A DNA stretch of 64,000 bases from Shinella zoogloeoides (GCF_020883495.1 NZ_CP086611.1:1-64000); one strand, 5' to 3'. Shown: positions 1-8,742, counted from the stretch's first letter. Numbers and translations are program-made. The notes: generated by a model from the sequence alone, not told the origin.

Positions 1-1209
1 ATGAATATGGCCGCAACGTTCGGACAGGCAATTTCCGAGGTCGATCAACTGATCATCGGGCAGGCGCACGAACTGTCAGACAAGCTGAAGCAGCACCGGC
101 TGGAAATGTTCCCGCCGGTCGCGCAGAAGAGCCTGCGCCAGTTCCAGCTCAGCGAGGCCGCCCATTTCCTCGGGGTGACCAGTGGGTATCTGCGCAACCT
201 TTCGCTCGAATCCAAGGGCCCGCTGCCGCAGGTGACGCCCTCCGGCCGCCGTTCCTATACGGCCGAGCAGTTGCAGGAGATGCGCGAATATCTCGAGCAG
301 AACAGCCGTGGCCAGCGCTATGTTCCGCGCCGGCGCGGCACCGAGCATCTGCAGGTCATCGCCGTCGTGAACTTCAAGGGCGGCTCCGGCAAGACGACGA
401 CGACGGCGCATCTGGCGCAGCATCTCGCGCTGACCGGTCACCGCGTCCTTGCCGTCGACCTCGACCCGCAGGCCAGCCTTTCGGCGGTGCATGGCTTCCA
501 GCCGGAATTCGACGTCAACGAGAACGAGACCCTTTACGGGGCCATCCGCTACGACGACCAGCGCCGGCCGCTGAAGGAAATCATCCGCAAGACGAATTTC
601 CCGGGCCTCGACATCGTGCCCGGCAATCTGGAACTCATGGAGTTCGAGCACGACACGCCGCGCATTCTCGCGCAGGGCAACAGCGGCGATTACGGCCGGA
701 TCTTCTTTGCCCGTCTCGACGAGGCGCTTTCCACCGTCGCCGACGATTACGACGTGGTGGTGATCGACTGCCCGCCGCAGCTCGGCTTCCTGACGATGAG
801 CGCGATCTGCGGCGCGACGGCCGTGCTGATCACCGTGCATCCGCAGATGCTCGACGTCATGTCCATGTGCCAGTTCCTGCAGATGCTGGGCGAGGTGCTG
901 AACACGCTGAAGAGCGCGGGCGGCAACATGAACCTCGACTGGCTGCGCTACCTCGTCACCCGCTACGATCCGGCGGACGGGCCGCAGACGCAGATGGTCG
1001 CCTTCATGCGCTCGCTCTTCAAGCAGCACGTCCTGACGAGCTCGATGGTGCGAAGCGTCGCCATTGCCGATGCGGCGCTCACCAACCAGACGCTCTACGA
1101 GGTCGACCGCAGCCAGTTCACGCGCGCCACCTACGACCGCGCGCTCGAATCCATGGAGGCGGTCAACGCGGAAATCGTCGATCTCATTCACAAGGCATGG
1201 GGGCGTTGA
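1..1209 (+). CDS. repA: RepA, ParA-type partitioning ATPase of a repABC replicon
   Basis: This is the Walker-type ATPase that segregates the replicon and, with RepB, represses the repABC operon. The 402-residue length fits the family. The N-terminal ~110 residues carry a MerR-like helix-turn-helix (SEAAHFLGVTSGYLRNL). A deviant Walker A motif, KGGSGKTT, lies at residues 126-133, and VVVIDCPPQLG follows as the Walker A'/B region. The start codon is the first base of the window, so the upstream promoter and operator cannot be seen; the sequence may have been opened at this gene. An alternative ATG lies two codons downstream. The stop sits two bases before repB, so the two genes are co-translated. 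Confidence 0.97.
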   Translation: MNMAATFGQAISEVDQLIIGQAHELSDKLKQHRLEMFPPVAQKSLRQFQLSEAAHFLGVTSGYLRNLSLESKGPLPQVTPSGRRSYTAEQLQEMREYLEQNSRGQRYVPRRRGTEHLQVIAVVNFKGGSGKTTTTAHLAQHLALTGHRVLAVDLDPQASLSAVHGFQPEFDVNENETLYGAIRYDDQRRPLKEIIRKTNFPGLDIVPGNLELMEFEHDTPRILAQGNSGDYGRIFFARLDEALSTVADDYDVVVIDCPPQLGFLTMSAICGATAVLITVHPQMLDVMSMCQFLQMLGEVLNTLKSAGGNMNLDWLRYLVTRYDPADGPQTQMVAFMRSLFKQHVLTSSMVRSVAIADAALTNQTLYEVDRSQFTRATYDRALESMEAVNAEIVDLIHKAWGR

Positions 1210-1211
1210 TC

Positions 1212-2234
1212 ATGGCGCGCAAGAACGTTCTCTCCAACCTGATCGCACCGGCCTCCGAGAAGTTGACGCCGGTAAACCCCGTTCAGGACGAGCACCGCCA
1301 GCATGTCACCTACAAGGGCATCGGCGCGCTCGGCGCGGTGACCCGCAGCATCGATGCGCTGGCGGCCAAGGCCGATGCGGCCAAGGAGATCGAGGCCAAG
1401 CTGACGGCCGGCGAGGTCGTCATCGAGCTGGAACCGGACCAGATCGAGGAATCCTTCGTTTCCGACCGTCTGGCGCATTCCGACCAGCAATTCCAGGAAC
1501 TTGTCGAGGCGATGCGCGTGCGCGGGCAGGATTCGCCCATTCTCGTGCGTCCGCATCCCGCGAAGGACGGCGTCTACCAGATCGCCTTCGGCCATCGCCG
1601 CGCCAAGGCCGCCCGCCTGCTCGGCCGGCCGGTTCGCGCCGTGGTCAAGGCGCTGACCGACCGCGATCATGTGATCGCGCAGGGCCAGGAGAACAGCGCG
1701 CGCGCCGACCTTTCCTTCCTCGAACGGGCGACTTTCGCCGGCGAGCTGGAAACGAGGGGCTTCGACCGCGAGACGATCATGGCCGCGCTCAGCGCCGACA
1801 AGACGACCGTTTCGAAGATGCTGTCCGTGGTCAACCGCATTCCCAAGGCCGTTCGCGCCGGCATCGGCCCGGCGCTCGCCATCGGCCGCGACCGCTGGCA
1901 TGAACTGGCGACCCGTTTCGACGAACCGGCCAATGAGGATCGCGCCGTCGAATTCCTCGCCCGCGAGCGTATCAAGGTCCGCTCGCCGGAGGAGCGCTTC
2001 AATCTCGTCAGCGGCCATCTCGCGAAGGGCGAGGGGTCGGCGGCGACGCACAAGCCCGCTCCCGCCACCTGGGAGCGCAAGGACGTCCAGGCCAATATCA
2101 AGGCCAATGGCCGCCAGTACACGATTGCGCTGAAAGCGGCCGATGCGGCCGGCTTCGGCGCTTACATCACACGCAATCTGGACCGCCTCTACGAGGCGTA
2201 TCGTTCGGAAAACAAACAGAAATCAGGAGATTAA
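1212..2234 (+). CDS. repB: RepB, ParB-type centromere-binding protein
   Basis: RepB binds parS sites and works with RepA in plasmid segregation. The ATG at 1212 (MARKNVLSNL) gives 340 residues, normal for the family; another ATG at 1197 overlaps the end of repA. The ParB/Srx-like domain contains GHRRAKAARLLGRPV, the family's arginine-rich motif. A helix-turn-helix follows (RETIMAALSADKTTVSKML), then a C-terminal region expected to dimerise. No palindrome of the usual repABC parS form (GTT-N10-AAC) was found by eye near the rep genes, so the centromere may lie outside the window. Confidence 0.96.
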   Translation: MARKNVLSNLIAPASEKLTPVNPVQDEHRQHVTYKGIGALGAVTRSIDALAAKADAAKEIEAKLTAGEVVIELEPDQIEESFVSDRLAHSDQQFQELVEAMRVRGQDSPILVRPHPAKDGVYQIAFGHRRAKAARLLGRPVRAVVKALTDRDHVIAQGQENSARADLSFLERATFAGELETRGFDRETIMAALSADKTTVSKMLSVVNRIPKAVRAGIGPALAIGRDRWHELATRFDEPANEDRAVEFLARERIKVRSPEERFNLVSGHLAKGEGSAATHKPAPATWERKDVQANIKANGRQYTIALKAADAAGFGAYITRNLDRLYEAYRSENKQKSGD

Positions 2235-2244
2235 TCCGCAAAAG

Positions 2245-2295
2245 AAAAAGGCCCCCTCAACGTTACCGTCGCGGAAGCCCTTCTCATCGTTTAGC
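2245..2295 (-). ncRNA. Antisense counter-transcribed RNA (ctRNA, incompatibility factor) of repABC
   Basis: The repB-repC gap encodes on the minus strand the small RNA that limits repC expression in repABC replicons. The predicted transcript of about 50 nt ends in an intrinsic terminator: arms GGCUUCC and GGGGGCC (plus-strand 2273-2279 and 2250-2256) followed by five U. The gap sequence closely resembles the conserved rhizobial repB-repC spacer. The exact 5' end is inferred from the promoter spacing. Confidence 0.85.
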
Positions 2296-2301
2296 AGCCT
2301 G

Positions 2302-2330
2302 AGAATCGCACTTCCCCGAATCACAGTCAA
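2302..2330 (-). promoter_or_regulatory. Promoter of the repABC antisense RNA
   Basis: On the minus strand a -35 hexamer TTGACT (2325-2330) and a -10 hexamer GATTCT (2302-2307) are separated by exactly 17 bp. The expected start is near 2295, inside the repB-repC spacer and facing repB. Confidence 0.75.
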
Positions 2331-2390
2331 GCCTTTTCGGCGCCGGTTTCGGTGATGGGGTCTCTTTTGCCTGTTGAAAGGTGAAGAGAC

Positions 2391-3713
2391 ATGGAGACGG
2401 ACGACATAACGACGCCCTTCGGGCGGCGGGCGATGACACTTGGCATGCTGGCAAGCCAGGCGATTGCGAAGACGGTTTCGCCGGAAGCGAGCGTCGACAA
2501 GTGGAAGCTTTATCGCTGGCTCTGCGAGGCGCGGCCGAAACTCGGCATCAGCGATCGGGCGCTCTCCGTCCTCAACGCGCTGATGAGCTTTTATCCGAAG
2601 ACCGAGCTTTGCGGCAATGAGGGCCTCGTCGTGTTCCCCTCCAATGCCCAGCTCTCGCTGCGCACCCATGGCATGGCGGAAACGACGCTGCGCCGCCATC
2701 TCGCCGCGCTGGTCGAAGTGGGCCTTCTGACGCGCAGGGACAGCCCGAACGGCAAGCGCTATGTGCGCCGCGACCGGCAGGGTGAGATCGGCGAGGCTTA
2801 CGGCTTTTCGCTTGCGCCCCTGCTTGCGCGGGCAGGGGAGATCGAGACCGTCGCGGCGGAGGTCACGGCAGAGCGTCTGCTGTTGCAGCGTATGCGTGAA
2901 CGGATCACGCTGGTTCGCCGCGATATCGCCAAGCTGATCGAGACGGCTTTGGAAGACGGCCTTCAGGGCGAGTGGATGCGGTATGAGGCGGAATATCGCC
3001 AGCAGGTTCTGGCGCTGCCGCGGGTTGCGACGCCCGAAATCCTGGCGCCGATCCTCGCAGCGCTCGAAGCCTTGCGGGAAGAAATCCTCAAGTGCATGGA
3101 ACAGCAGTTAATTTTAAGAAATACGGCTGGCAATGCCGACCATACTGAGCGGCACAAACAGAATTCAAAACCCGACTCCACTTCTGACTTTGAACCTCGC
3201 TTCGAACCGAAGCAGGGCGGCGATGGCGATATCCGACATGAAGCGCTGGAGGGTGGGCAAGCGGCAGCAGGTACAAGCCGAACCGCAGATGACCCAACAG
3301 ACGGTGCAATACCGGGCGACAGGGATCGCCGCCGCCAGCCCCGGCCGCCAACGGCCAGCGAGCCGCACAAGCCCTACCCGCTGGGTCTCGTCCTGCAGGC
3401 CTGCCCGGAGATTATCCCCTTCGGTCCTGGAGGGGCGATCTCCGGTTGGCGCGACTTGATGACGGCGGCCGTGGTGGTCCGCTCGATGCTGGCCGTCAGT
3501 CCCTCGGCTTACGAAAAGGCCTGCGAGGTGCTGGGGCCTGAAAATGCGGCGACGGTCATCGCCTGCATTTTCGAGCGCTCGGGACACATCAACTCGGCCG
3601 GCGGTTATCTGCGCGATCTGACCCGCAGGGCGGAGCGCGGTGAATTCGCTCTTGGCCCGATGCTGATGGCGCTGGTGCGGGCGAATGCGCATCCGGTGAC
3701 GCGTGCCGGATGA
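2391..3713 (+). CDS. repC: RepC, replication initiator of the repABC replicon
   Basis: RepC is the essential initiator and acts at an origin inside its own gene. The protein of 440 residues is slightly longer than the usual 400-430. The N-terminal two-thirds (about residues 1-260) has the conserved initiator sequence, including SVLNALMSFYPKTEL and the HTH-like region around TTLRRHLAALVEVGLLTRR. A low-complexity linker encoded by AT-richer DNA (3105-3190) precedes the conserved C-terminal domain (about 320-435). Translation is expected to be controlled by the antisense RNA encoded just upstream. The ATG at 2391 has a GGTGAAGAGAC leader as a weak Shine-Dalgarno sequence. Confidence 0.97.
   Translation: METDDITTPFGRRAMTLGMLASQAIAKTVSPEASVDKWKLYRWLCEARPKLGISDRALSVLNALMSFYPKTELCGNEGLVVFPSNAQLSLRTHGMAETTLRRHLAALVEVGLLTRRDSPNGKRYVRRDRQGEIGEAYGFSLAPLLARAGEIETVAAEVTAERLLLQRMRERITLVRRDIAKLIETALEDGLQGEWMRYEAEYRQQVLALPRVATPEILAPILAALEALREEILKCMEQQLILRNTAGNADHTERHKQNSKPDSTSDFEPRFEPKQGGDGDIRHEALEGGQAAAGTSRTADDPTDGAIPGDRDRRRQPRPPTASEPHKPYPLGLVLQACPEIIPFGPGGAISGWRDLMTAAVVVRSMLAVSPSAYEKACEVLGPENAATVIACIFERSGHINSAGGYLRDLTRRAERGEFALGPMLMALVRANAHPVTRAG
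3100..3200. other. Candidate origin of replication (AT-rich segment inside repC)
   Basis: Within repC this segment is clearly richer in A and T than its surroundings (for example TTAATTTTAAGAAATA at about 3108-3123). In characterised repABC plasmids the origin lies in an AT-rich stretch in the repC coding sequence. The assignment rests on position and composition only. Confidence 0.55.
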
Positions 3714-3744
3714 TGACAAAGCGGTGCGGCGAATCTGCTTTGGA

Positions 3745-3767
3745 AACCGCATGTTAACCATGCGGTT
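3745..3767. repeat. Perfect inverted repeat downstream of repC
   Basis: AACCGCATG and CATGCGGTT (9-bp arms) flank the 5-base centre TTAAC; flanking GGA/CC bases extend the match with one bulge (3742-3769). No T-run follows, so it is not a standard terminator. It could be a partition or protein-binding site or an mRNA 3' hairpin for repC. Confidence 0.6.
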
Positions 3768-3803
3768 CCTAATCATGGGCGGAAGACAAGGAAGCCCGAA
3801 TCA

Positions 3804-4082
3804 ATGCCGCCATCTGCCTCGGCCCAGCCGCGCCGCCATTCCGATACCGTCGTTCCGTTTCCGGCCGAGCGCCGTACGGCTCATGTTCGCCATTGTGCGG
3901 GGGAGCTGGATGGCTTGCAGGGTGAAGAGGCGCGCCATTACTGGATGCGTGTCTGCCGGGAGTTGGCGGAAGAGCTTCGCAAGCTCGGCTCGAGCGAGCA
4001 TCAGGCGCGCGCGGCCGTCTTTGCATTTCAGGACGAGGTGCAGCAGGAGCTGTCCCGTCTGCATCAGGCCGGGAACGGCTGA
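3804..4082 (+). CDS. Small DUF6074-like protein
   Basis: This 92-residue basic protein has no signal peptide or membrane segment. The pattern RRHSDTVVPFPAERRTAHVRH followed by a W-containing helical segment resembles the DUF6074 family, which I recall as small proteins found often on rhizobial plasmids and near repC. Function is unknown. Glu/Arg-rich helices around residues 45-85 suggest a compact helical fold. It lies 90 bp after repC on the same strand and ends two bases before the convergent LysE gene. The family assignment is from memory of the motif. Confidence 0.7.
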   Translation: MPPSASAQPRRHSDTVVPFPAERRTAHVRHCAGELDGLQGEEARHYWMRVCRELAEELRKLGSSEHQARAAVFAFQDEVQQELSRLHQAGNG

Positions 4083-4084
4083 TT

Positions 4085-4666
4085 TCAGATCAGGCTTGAC
4101 GCGCTTCCGACCAGCCCGGCCGAGAAGATGAGCAGGAAGACGGCGGCAATGCGGTAGACGAGGCGCGGGGACAGAACCGGCGCCTTGCCGACAAGGCTGC
4201 CAAGTGTCAGGAAGCTTGTCCCGGCTGCCAGCACGAGCAGGCTGAAACGCCCAAGTGCAGGTGCGATCTCCATGAGAGAGCCATGCGGCATGATGACCAG
4301 CCCGATGATCGGCGCTTTCGGATTGAGCATGGTCGTCAGGAAAACCTGGCCGATCGTTATCGGCGCCGCCTCGCGCTCGGCCTTCTGTTCCGAGGACACG
4401 CGCCAGAGACGCATCGCCAGGAAGAGCACCCAGCACGCAGCGGCGATCCGCAGACCGGCGGAAAGTGCGGGACGTCCGTCGAGAAGCGGGGCGGCGACGG
4501 TTGCAAGCGGAACAATCACGGCAAGATAGCCGAGAAGTTCCCCGGCCAGCAGCGGAACGCTCGCCCGCAGCCCGCGCGTTGCGGCGGCGACGGTCAGCAG
4601 CGTGTTGGTCGGGCCGGGCGTCAGCAGCAATGCGAGAATGGCGAAGGTGAAAAAGCTGTCCGGCAT
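4085..4666 (-). CDS. LysE/RhtB-family amino-acid exporter
   Basis: This is a predicted inner-membrane exporter of amino acids or derivatives, 193 residues long, close to the family norm of about 200. The N-terminus MPDSFFTFAILALLLTPGPT carries the family's TPGPTN motif in the first membrane segment. Further hydrophobic segments and a NPKAPI motif follow. The ATG at 4666 was chosen because the family motif starts within 20 residues; the open frame upstream of it has no family similarity. It is divergent from the UPF0303 gene and meets the DUF6074-like gene tail to tail. The substrate cannot be told from sequence. Confidence 0.9.
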   Translation of the reverse strand: MPDSFFTFAILALLLTPGPTNTLLTVAAATRGLRASVPLLAGELLGYLAVIVPLATVAAPLLDGRPALSAGLRIAAACWVLFLAMRLWRVSSEQKAEREAAPITIGQVFLTTMLNPKAPIIGLVIMPHGSLMEIAPALGRFSLLVLAAGTSFLTLGSLVGKAPVLSPRLVYRIAAVFLLIFSAGLVGSASSLI

Positions 4667-4802
4667 GATCGTCCGTCGGTCGGTGTGAAACTTCCCTACC
4701 CTATGGTCTTCGTGCAGGGCAACCTTGATCTCCGTCAACCCCCTTTCTCTCGGGCGCGAGTCCCGATAGGAACAGCGGACGGGTTTCGGCTGGGAGGCGA
4801 GA

Positions 4803-5303
4803 ATGACGGAGATGCTGGCTGAGGATATTCGCAGGCTCGAAGAGCAGGAACGGCTGCTGCGTTTCAGCCGGTTCAGCCCTGACGATGCCTGGGCGCTCGG
4901 CAATTGCATTCGGGAAAAGGCGCTGGCTCGCGGCGCCAGCGTCGCGATCGATATCTCCTTGCGTGACCGCACGCTTTTCCATTGCGCCCTCCCCGGCACC
5001 ACGACGGACAATGTCGAGTGGATCCGCCGCAAGCGAAACACTGTCCTGCGGCTTTGGAGCGCGTCCTATCTCGTCGGGCGCAGGCTTGCGCTTTCCGGGC
5101 GTGACCAGGTGGAGGCCCGCAACCTGTCCTATGCCGATTTTTCCGTGCATGGTGGCAGCGTTCCGCTTTTTGTCGCCGATCTCGGCTGTGTCGGGACCGC
5201 GACGGTCTCGGGCGTGCCGGAGCGGATCGACCATGCGATTGTCGTCGATGCGCTGGCCGATTTTCTCGGGATCGATCTTGGCGGGGCGCGCCTGCCCGAG
5301 TGA
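4803..5303 (+). CDS. UPF0303 / heme-degrading-domain (HbpS-like) protein
   Basis: This 166-residue soluble protein resembles the UPF0303 family, which has the HbpS/GlcG-like fold often annotated as heme-degrading domain-containing. Family-like segments are ALARGASVAIDISLRDRTLF near residues 40-59 and VHGGSVPLFVADLGCVGTAT near 115-134. No signal peptide is seen. GGGAGGCGAGAATG gives a good ribosome-binding site for the ATG at 4803. It stands alone, divergent from the LysE exporter. A biochemical role is not established. Confidence 0.88.
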   Translation: MTEMLAEDIRRLEEQERLLRFSRFSPDDAWALGNCIREKALARGASVAIDISLRDRTLFHCALPGTTTDNVEWIRRKRNTVLRLWSASYLVGRRLALSGRDQVEARNLSYADFSVHGGSVPLFVADLGCVGTATVSGVPERIDHAIVVDALADFLGIDLGGARLPE

Positions 5304-5307
5304 GGTC

Positions 5308-5337
5308 CCTCCCCTCCCCTCCCCTCCCCTCCCCTCT
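5308..5337. repeat. CCCCT tandem pentamer tract
   Basis: About six tandem CCCCT units lie between the UPF0303 stop and the sensor-kinase gene. The minus strand is therefore runs of four G separated by single A, a sequence able in principle to form a G-quadruplex. Such tracts are also prone to slippage. Confidence 0.85.
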
Positions 5338-5415
5338 AGGAAAGACGAGGCCCGCTCGGTAGGATAGAGGCGGCGGCCGGTCGGTCGCGGGGAAACGGAG
5401 AGGAGCCGTCATTCC

Positions 5416-7239
5416 GTGAAGCTGCGCCATGCCCTGGCTTTCGTGATCTTGCCGATCGTCTTGGTCCTTGCCATTCTTCAGGGCGGCACGTTGCTGACCC
5501 GCAGCTACATGGATGAAGCATCCCTGCAGGCGAACTCGGCTTTGCGCCTTGCCGTCGCGGCGCTTGCCGGTCATCTCGGCCGCTACGAGCCCCTCCCCGC
5601 GCTGATCGCCGATCACGATGACATCGAAGGCCTGCTGCAAGCGCCGGAAAACCCGGCGCTTCGCAAGGTAGCGAACAATTACCTTAAGGAAATCAATAGC
5701 CTGCTTGGATCATCCGATATCTATGTGATGACCCCGGACGGCAACACGGTCGCGGCGAGCAACTATGACAAGCCGGGAACCTTCGTCGGGGAGAATTTCA
5801 GCTACCGCCCCTATTTTCAGGATGCGGTCGCCGGCAGGCCGGCGCGGTTCTATGCGCTCGGCACGACATCGCTGAAACGCGGCTATTACTTCTCCTCGCC
5901 GGTGGAGGTCGCCGGAAAGATACTCGGTGTGATCGTCTTCAAGGTCGATATCGATTCCATCGAAAGTTCCTGGCGCGGCGGCGAATACAAGATTTTCGTC
6001 GCGGACCCGGAAGGCATCATCTTCATGACCGGCGCGCCGGAATGGCTCTATACCGGCATCCTGCCGCTCGACGGCCCGCGTCTTGCCCGCACCCAGGCCT
6101 CCCGGCGCTATGCGGAGGCGCAATTGCGGCCGCTCTCCGTCACCGAGTCGGTTTACCATGGTCAACATCTTCTGCGGATCGCCGGTGACGGGACGAGCCG
6201 GGAATATCTGCGGCTGTCGCACTATATGCCGGATGCCGACTGGACGGTGAATGTCCTGCTCGATACCGCGTCTGTCCGGGCGCAGGCGCGAACCACGCTG
6301 ATTGCGGTCCTGCTGTTCATCTGCCTTGCGGCGGCGGCGGCCGCGGTCATCTGGCAGCGCCGCGCCCGCGTCGTGGAGCGGCTTCGGCTTCAGGAGGAGG
6401 CGCGCAACGAACTCGAGCATCGCGTCGAGGAGCGCACGGCGGATCTGGCGCGCGTCAACGAGCAGATCGAGCTGGAGATCGCCGAACGCCGGCTGACGGA
6501 GCAGGAGTTGCGCAAGACGCAGGCCGATCTGATCCAGGCCGGCAAGCTGGCCGGCCTCGGCCAGATGTCTGCGGCACTCTCCCATGAATTCAACCAGCCG
6601 CTGGCGGCGGCGAAAACCTATGCCGACAGCGCCGGGCTGCTGATCGAGCGAGGTCGTGTGCCGGAGGCGCAGGATAATGTGCGCCGTATCTCCGCCCTCA
6701 TCGACCGCATGGCATCGATAAGTCGGCACTTACGCAATTTTGCCCGCAAGCCGAACGAGCGTCTGGGGTCGGTCCGCCTGTCGGATGCGATTGCCGATAC
6801 GATGGAGATCGTCGCGCCGCGCCTGAAGGCGGCGGATGCGCGGCTTGTCGTCGAACTGGAAAACCCGGACCTGGCGGTGCTGGCCGGTCCGGTGCGGCTT
6901 CAGCAGGTTCTCGTCAATATCATCAGCAATGCGGCGGATGCCGTGGAGGGACTTGCCGAGCGGGATATCGTGCTGACCGCGTGCCGTCGCGACGGGCGCA
7001 TCGGCATCGAGGTGCGCGACCGCGGCCCCGGTGTGCCGGGCGCGATTACCGAACGCATCTTCGATCCCTTCTTCACCACCAAGGGTGTCGGCAAGGGACT
7101 TGGCCTCGGCCTTTCCATTTCCTATAATATTGTCAAGGACTTCGGCGGAAGCCTCACGGTCTTCGACCACCCGGAGGGCGGTGCGGTCTTCCAGATCGTG
7201 CTGGAGGATGCGCGGACGGTTCAGGAGGCTGCCGAATGA
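5416..7239 (+). CDS. DctB-like membrane sensor histidine kinase
   Basis: This 607-residue kinase is predicted to sense an external carboxylate and phosphorylate the response regulator encoded next. A membrane segment at about 8-30 and another near 290-315 bracket a periplasmic dCache-type sensor domain (NYDKPGTFVGENFSYRPYF is typical of DctB). A coiled coil follows, then a HisKA domain with ALSHEFNQPLAA, the phospho-acceptor being His390, and an HATPase domain with DRGPGVPG and GKGLGLGLSIS. The start is GTG at 5416, preceded by AGAGGAG. The last four bases overlap the regulator gene (ATGA), indicating coupled translation. The downstream neighbour is a tct transporter rather than dctA, so the ligand may be a tricarboxylate. 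Confidence 0.92.
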   Translation: MKLRHALAFVILPIVLVLAILQGGTLLTRSYMDEASLQANSALRLAVAALAGHLGRYEPLPALIADHDDIEGLLQAPENPALRKVANNYLKEINSLLGSSDIYVMTPDGNTVAASNYDKPGTFVGENFSYRPYFQDAVAGRPARFYALGTTSLKRGYYFSSPVEVAGKILGVIVFKVDIDSIESSWRGGEYKIFVADPEGIIFMTGAPEWLYTGILPLDGPRLARTQASRRYAEAQLRPLSVTESVYHGQHLLRIAGDGTSREYLRLSHYMPDADWTVNVLLDTASVRAQARTTLIAVLLFICLAAAAAAVIWQRRARVVERLRLQEEARNELEHRVEERTADLARVNEQIELEIAERRLTEQELRKTQADLIQAGKLAGLGQMSAALSHEFNQPLAAAKTYADSAGLLIERGRVPEAQDNVRRISALIDRMASISRHLRNFARKPNERLGSVRLSDAIADTMEIVAPRLKAADARLVVELENPDLAVLAGPVRLQQVLVNIISNAADAVEGLAERDIVLTACRRDGRIGIEVRDRGPGVPGAITERIFDPFFTTKGVGKGLGLGLSISYNIVKDFGGSLTVFDHPEGGAVFQIVLEDARTVQEAAE

Positions 7240-8591
7240 CCGGCGCCCGTATTCTTCTCATCGACGACGAGGAAGAGATGCGCCGTTCCTCGGCGCAGGC
7301 GCTCGAATTGTTCGATCTTGCGGTGGAGACCTATTCGAGCGCCGAGCCGGTGCTGGAGCGGGTCGGTTACGCTTTCGACGGTGTCGTGGTCAGCGATATC
7401 CGCATGCCGGGCATGGACGGCATGACGTTGTTGCAGCATATCCGCGAGGTGGACCCGGAAATTCCGGTCATTCTCGTGACGGGGCACGCCGATGTGCAAC
7501 TCGCCGTCAGCGCCATGCGCGCCGGGGTCTACGACTTCCTTGAAAAGCCGTTCACGGCGCAGCATCTGGCGGTCATCATTCGCCGGGCGATGGACCGGCG
7601 AAGCCTCGTGCTCGAAAATCGCCGCCTGCGCGCGGTTGCCGGCAAGCGGGACGATATCGAGGCGCGCCTTCCCGGGCGCACGCAGGTGATGGTAGACCTA
7701 CGCTACCGGCTGCGGGCGATCGGTGCGACGGATGCCGATACGCTGATCATCGGCGATACGGGGGCCGGCAAGGAAGTCGTCGCCCGGGCGCTGCATGATG
7801 TCAGCGCACGGGCGAACAAGCCGTTCATCGCCATCAACTGCGCGGCGCTTCCCGAAAATCTCATCGAAAGCGAGCTTTTCGGTCATGAGGCCGGCGCGTT
7901 TCCCGGGGCGCTGCGGCCCCGTTACGGCAAGTTCGAGCATGGTCGTGGCGGCACGATCCTGCTCGACGAGATTGGCTCTATGCCCTTCGATTTGCAGGCA
8001 AAATTCCTCCGCGTCCTGCAGGAGCGGGTCATCACGCGGCTCGGTTCGAATGAGCCGGTTCCGCTCGATGTGCGTTTCATCGCGACAAGCAAGGTGGATC
8101 TCGGTGCGGAGGTGGCGGCCGGCCGCTTCCGCCCGGACCTCTTCTATCGGCTGAATGTTGCGACATTGCATGTGCCTTCGCTGGCGCAGCGCCGGGCGGA
8201 TGTCCCCCTCCTCTTCCTCCAGCTCGTGCGCGAGGCCGCGGCGCGCTATGGGCGCAGCGATGCCGATGTGCCGCCGTCAGTCATCACGGATGTCGCGGGC
8301 CGAAGCTGGCCCGGCAATGTGCGAGAGCTGCGCAATGCGGCCGACCGCTTCGTCCTGGGGCTGGACATGGCGGCCGAGAGCGCGTCGCCGGAGGCCGGCC
8401 CGCAGCGGCTGGCCGACAGGGTCGCTGCCTATGAGCGCGGCCTTATCGCCAGCGCGCTTGCCGCGCATGGCGGCAGTCTCAAGCCTGTTTACGAACAGCT
8501 CGGCGTTTCCCGCAAGACGCTTTACGAGAAGATGCAGAAATACGGCCTCGACAAGAGCCTCGGATATTCGGTGCTTTCCGAGGATATCTGA
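7236..8591 (+). CDS. DctD-like sigma-54-dependent response regulator
   Basis: This 451-residue NtrC-family activator has a receiver domain at about 1-120 with phospho-acceptor Asp54 (VVSDIRMPGMDG) and Lys104. An AAA+ domain follows with Walker A GDTGAGKE (173-180) and Walker B ILLDEIG (241-247). A Fis-type helix-turn-helix lies at the C-terminus (LKPVYEQLGVSRKTLYEKMQ). The loop that contacts sigma-54 reads GAFPGA at 220-225 instead of canonical GAFTGA. It is translationally coupled to the kinase gene. The likely target is the tctCBA operon starting 197 bp downstream, where palindromes and a -24/-12-like sequence are seen. Confidence 0.93.
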   Translation: MTGARILLIDDEEEMRRSSAQALELFDLAVETYSSAEPVLERVGYAFDGVVVSDIRMPGMDGMTLLQHIREVDPEIPVILVTGHADVQLAVSAMRAGVYDFLEKPFTAQHLAVIIRRAMDRRSLVLENRRLRAVAGKRDDIEARLPGRTQVMVDLRYRLRAIGATDADTLIIGDTGAGKEVVARALHDVSARANKPFIAINCAALPENLIESELFGHEAGAFPGALRPRYGKFEHGRGGTILLDEIGSMPFDLQAKFLRVLQERVITRLGSNEPVPLDVRFIATSKVDLGAEVAAGRFRPDLFYRLNVATLHVPSLAQRRADVPLLFLQLVREAAARYGRSDADVPPSVITDVAGRSWPGNVRELRNAADRFVLGLDMAAESASPEAGPQRLADRVAAYERGLIASALAAHGGSLKPVYEQLGVSRKTLYEKMQKYGLDKSLGYSVLSEDI

Positions 8592-8599
8592 GGCCGGAT

Positions 8600-8674
8600 G
8601 GGTGGAAATCCACCCGCCCTCGATGGGCTTTTGTCCCCGTTTCCACCCGCAGGGCGCAGTTTACGGCAGTAAAC
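8600..8674 (+). promoter_or_regulatory. Candidate upstream activator sites between the regulator gene and tctC
   Basis: Two palindromes lie in the 197-bp gap. GGGTGGAAATCCACCC is at 8600-8615, with a second half-site GTTTCCACCC at 8639-8648; GTTTAC-GGCA-GTAAAC is at 8659-8674. They lie about 70-145 bp upstream of the -24/-12-like element, where NtrC-family enhancers usually sit. Binding by the DctD-like protein is inferred. Confidence 0.45.
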
Positions 8675-8742
8675 AGGACTGGATATCCCCTACCCGTCTT
8701 GCCCCGAGCGTCGCGTGCTTCACTCTTGATGCATCCAGAACC

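Noticed and set aside
1212..3713. A visible parS centromere in the rep region.
   Set aside because: No 16-bp palindrome of the expected GTT-N10-AAC form was found by eye in the rep genes or their spacers.
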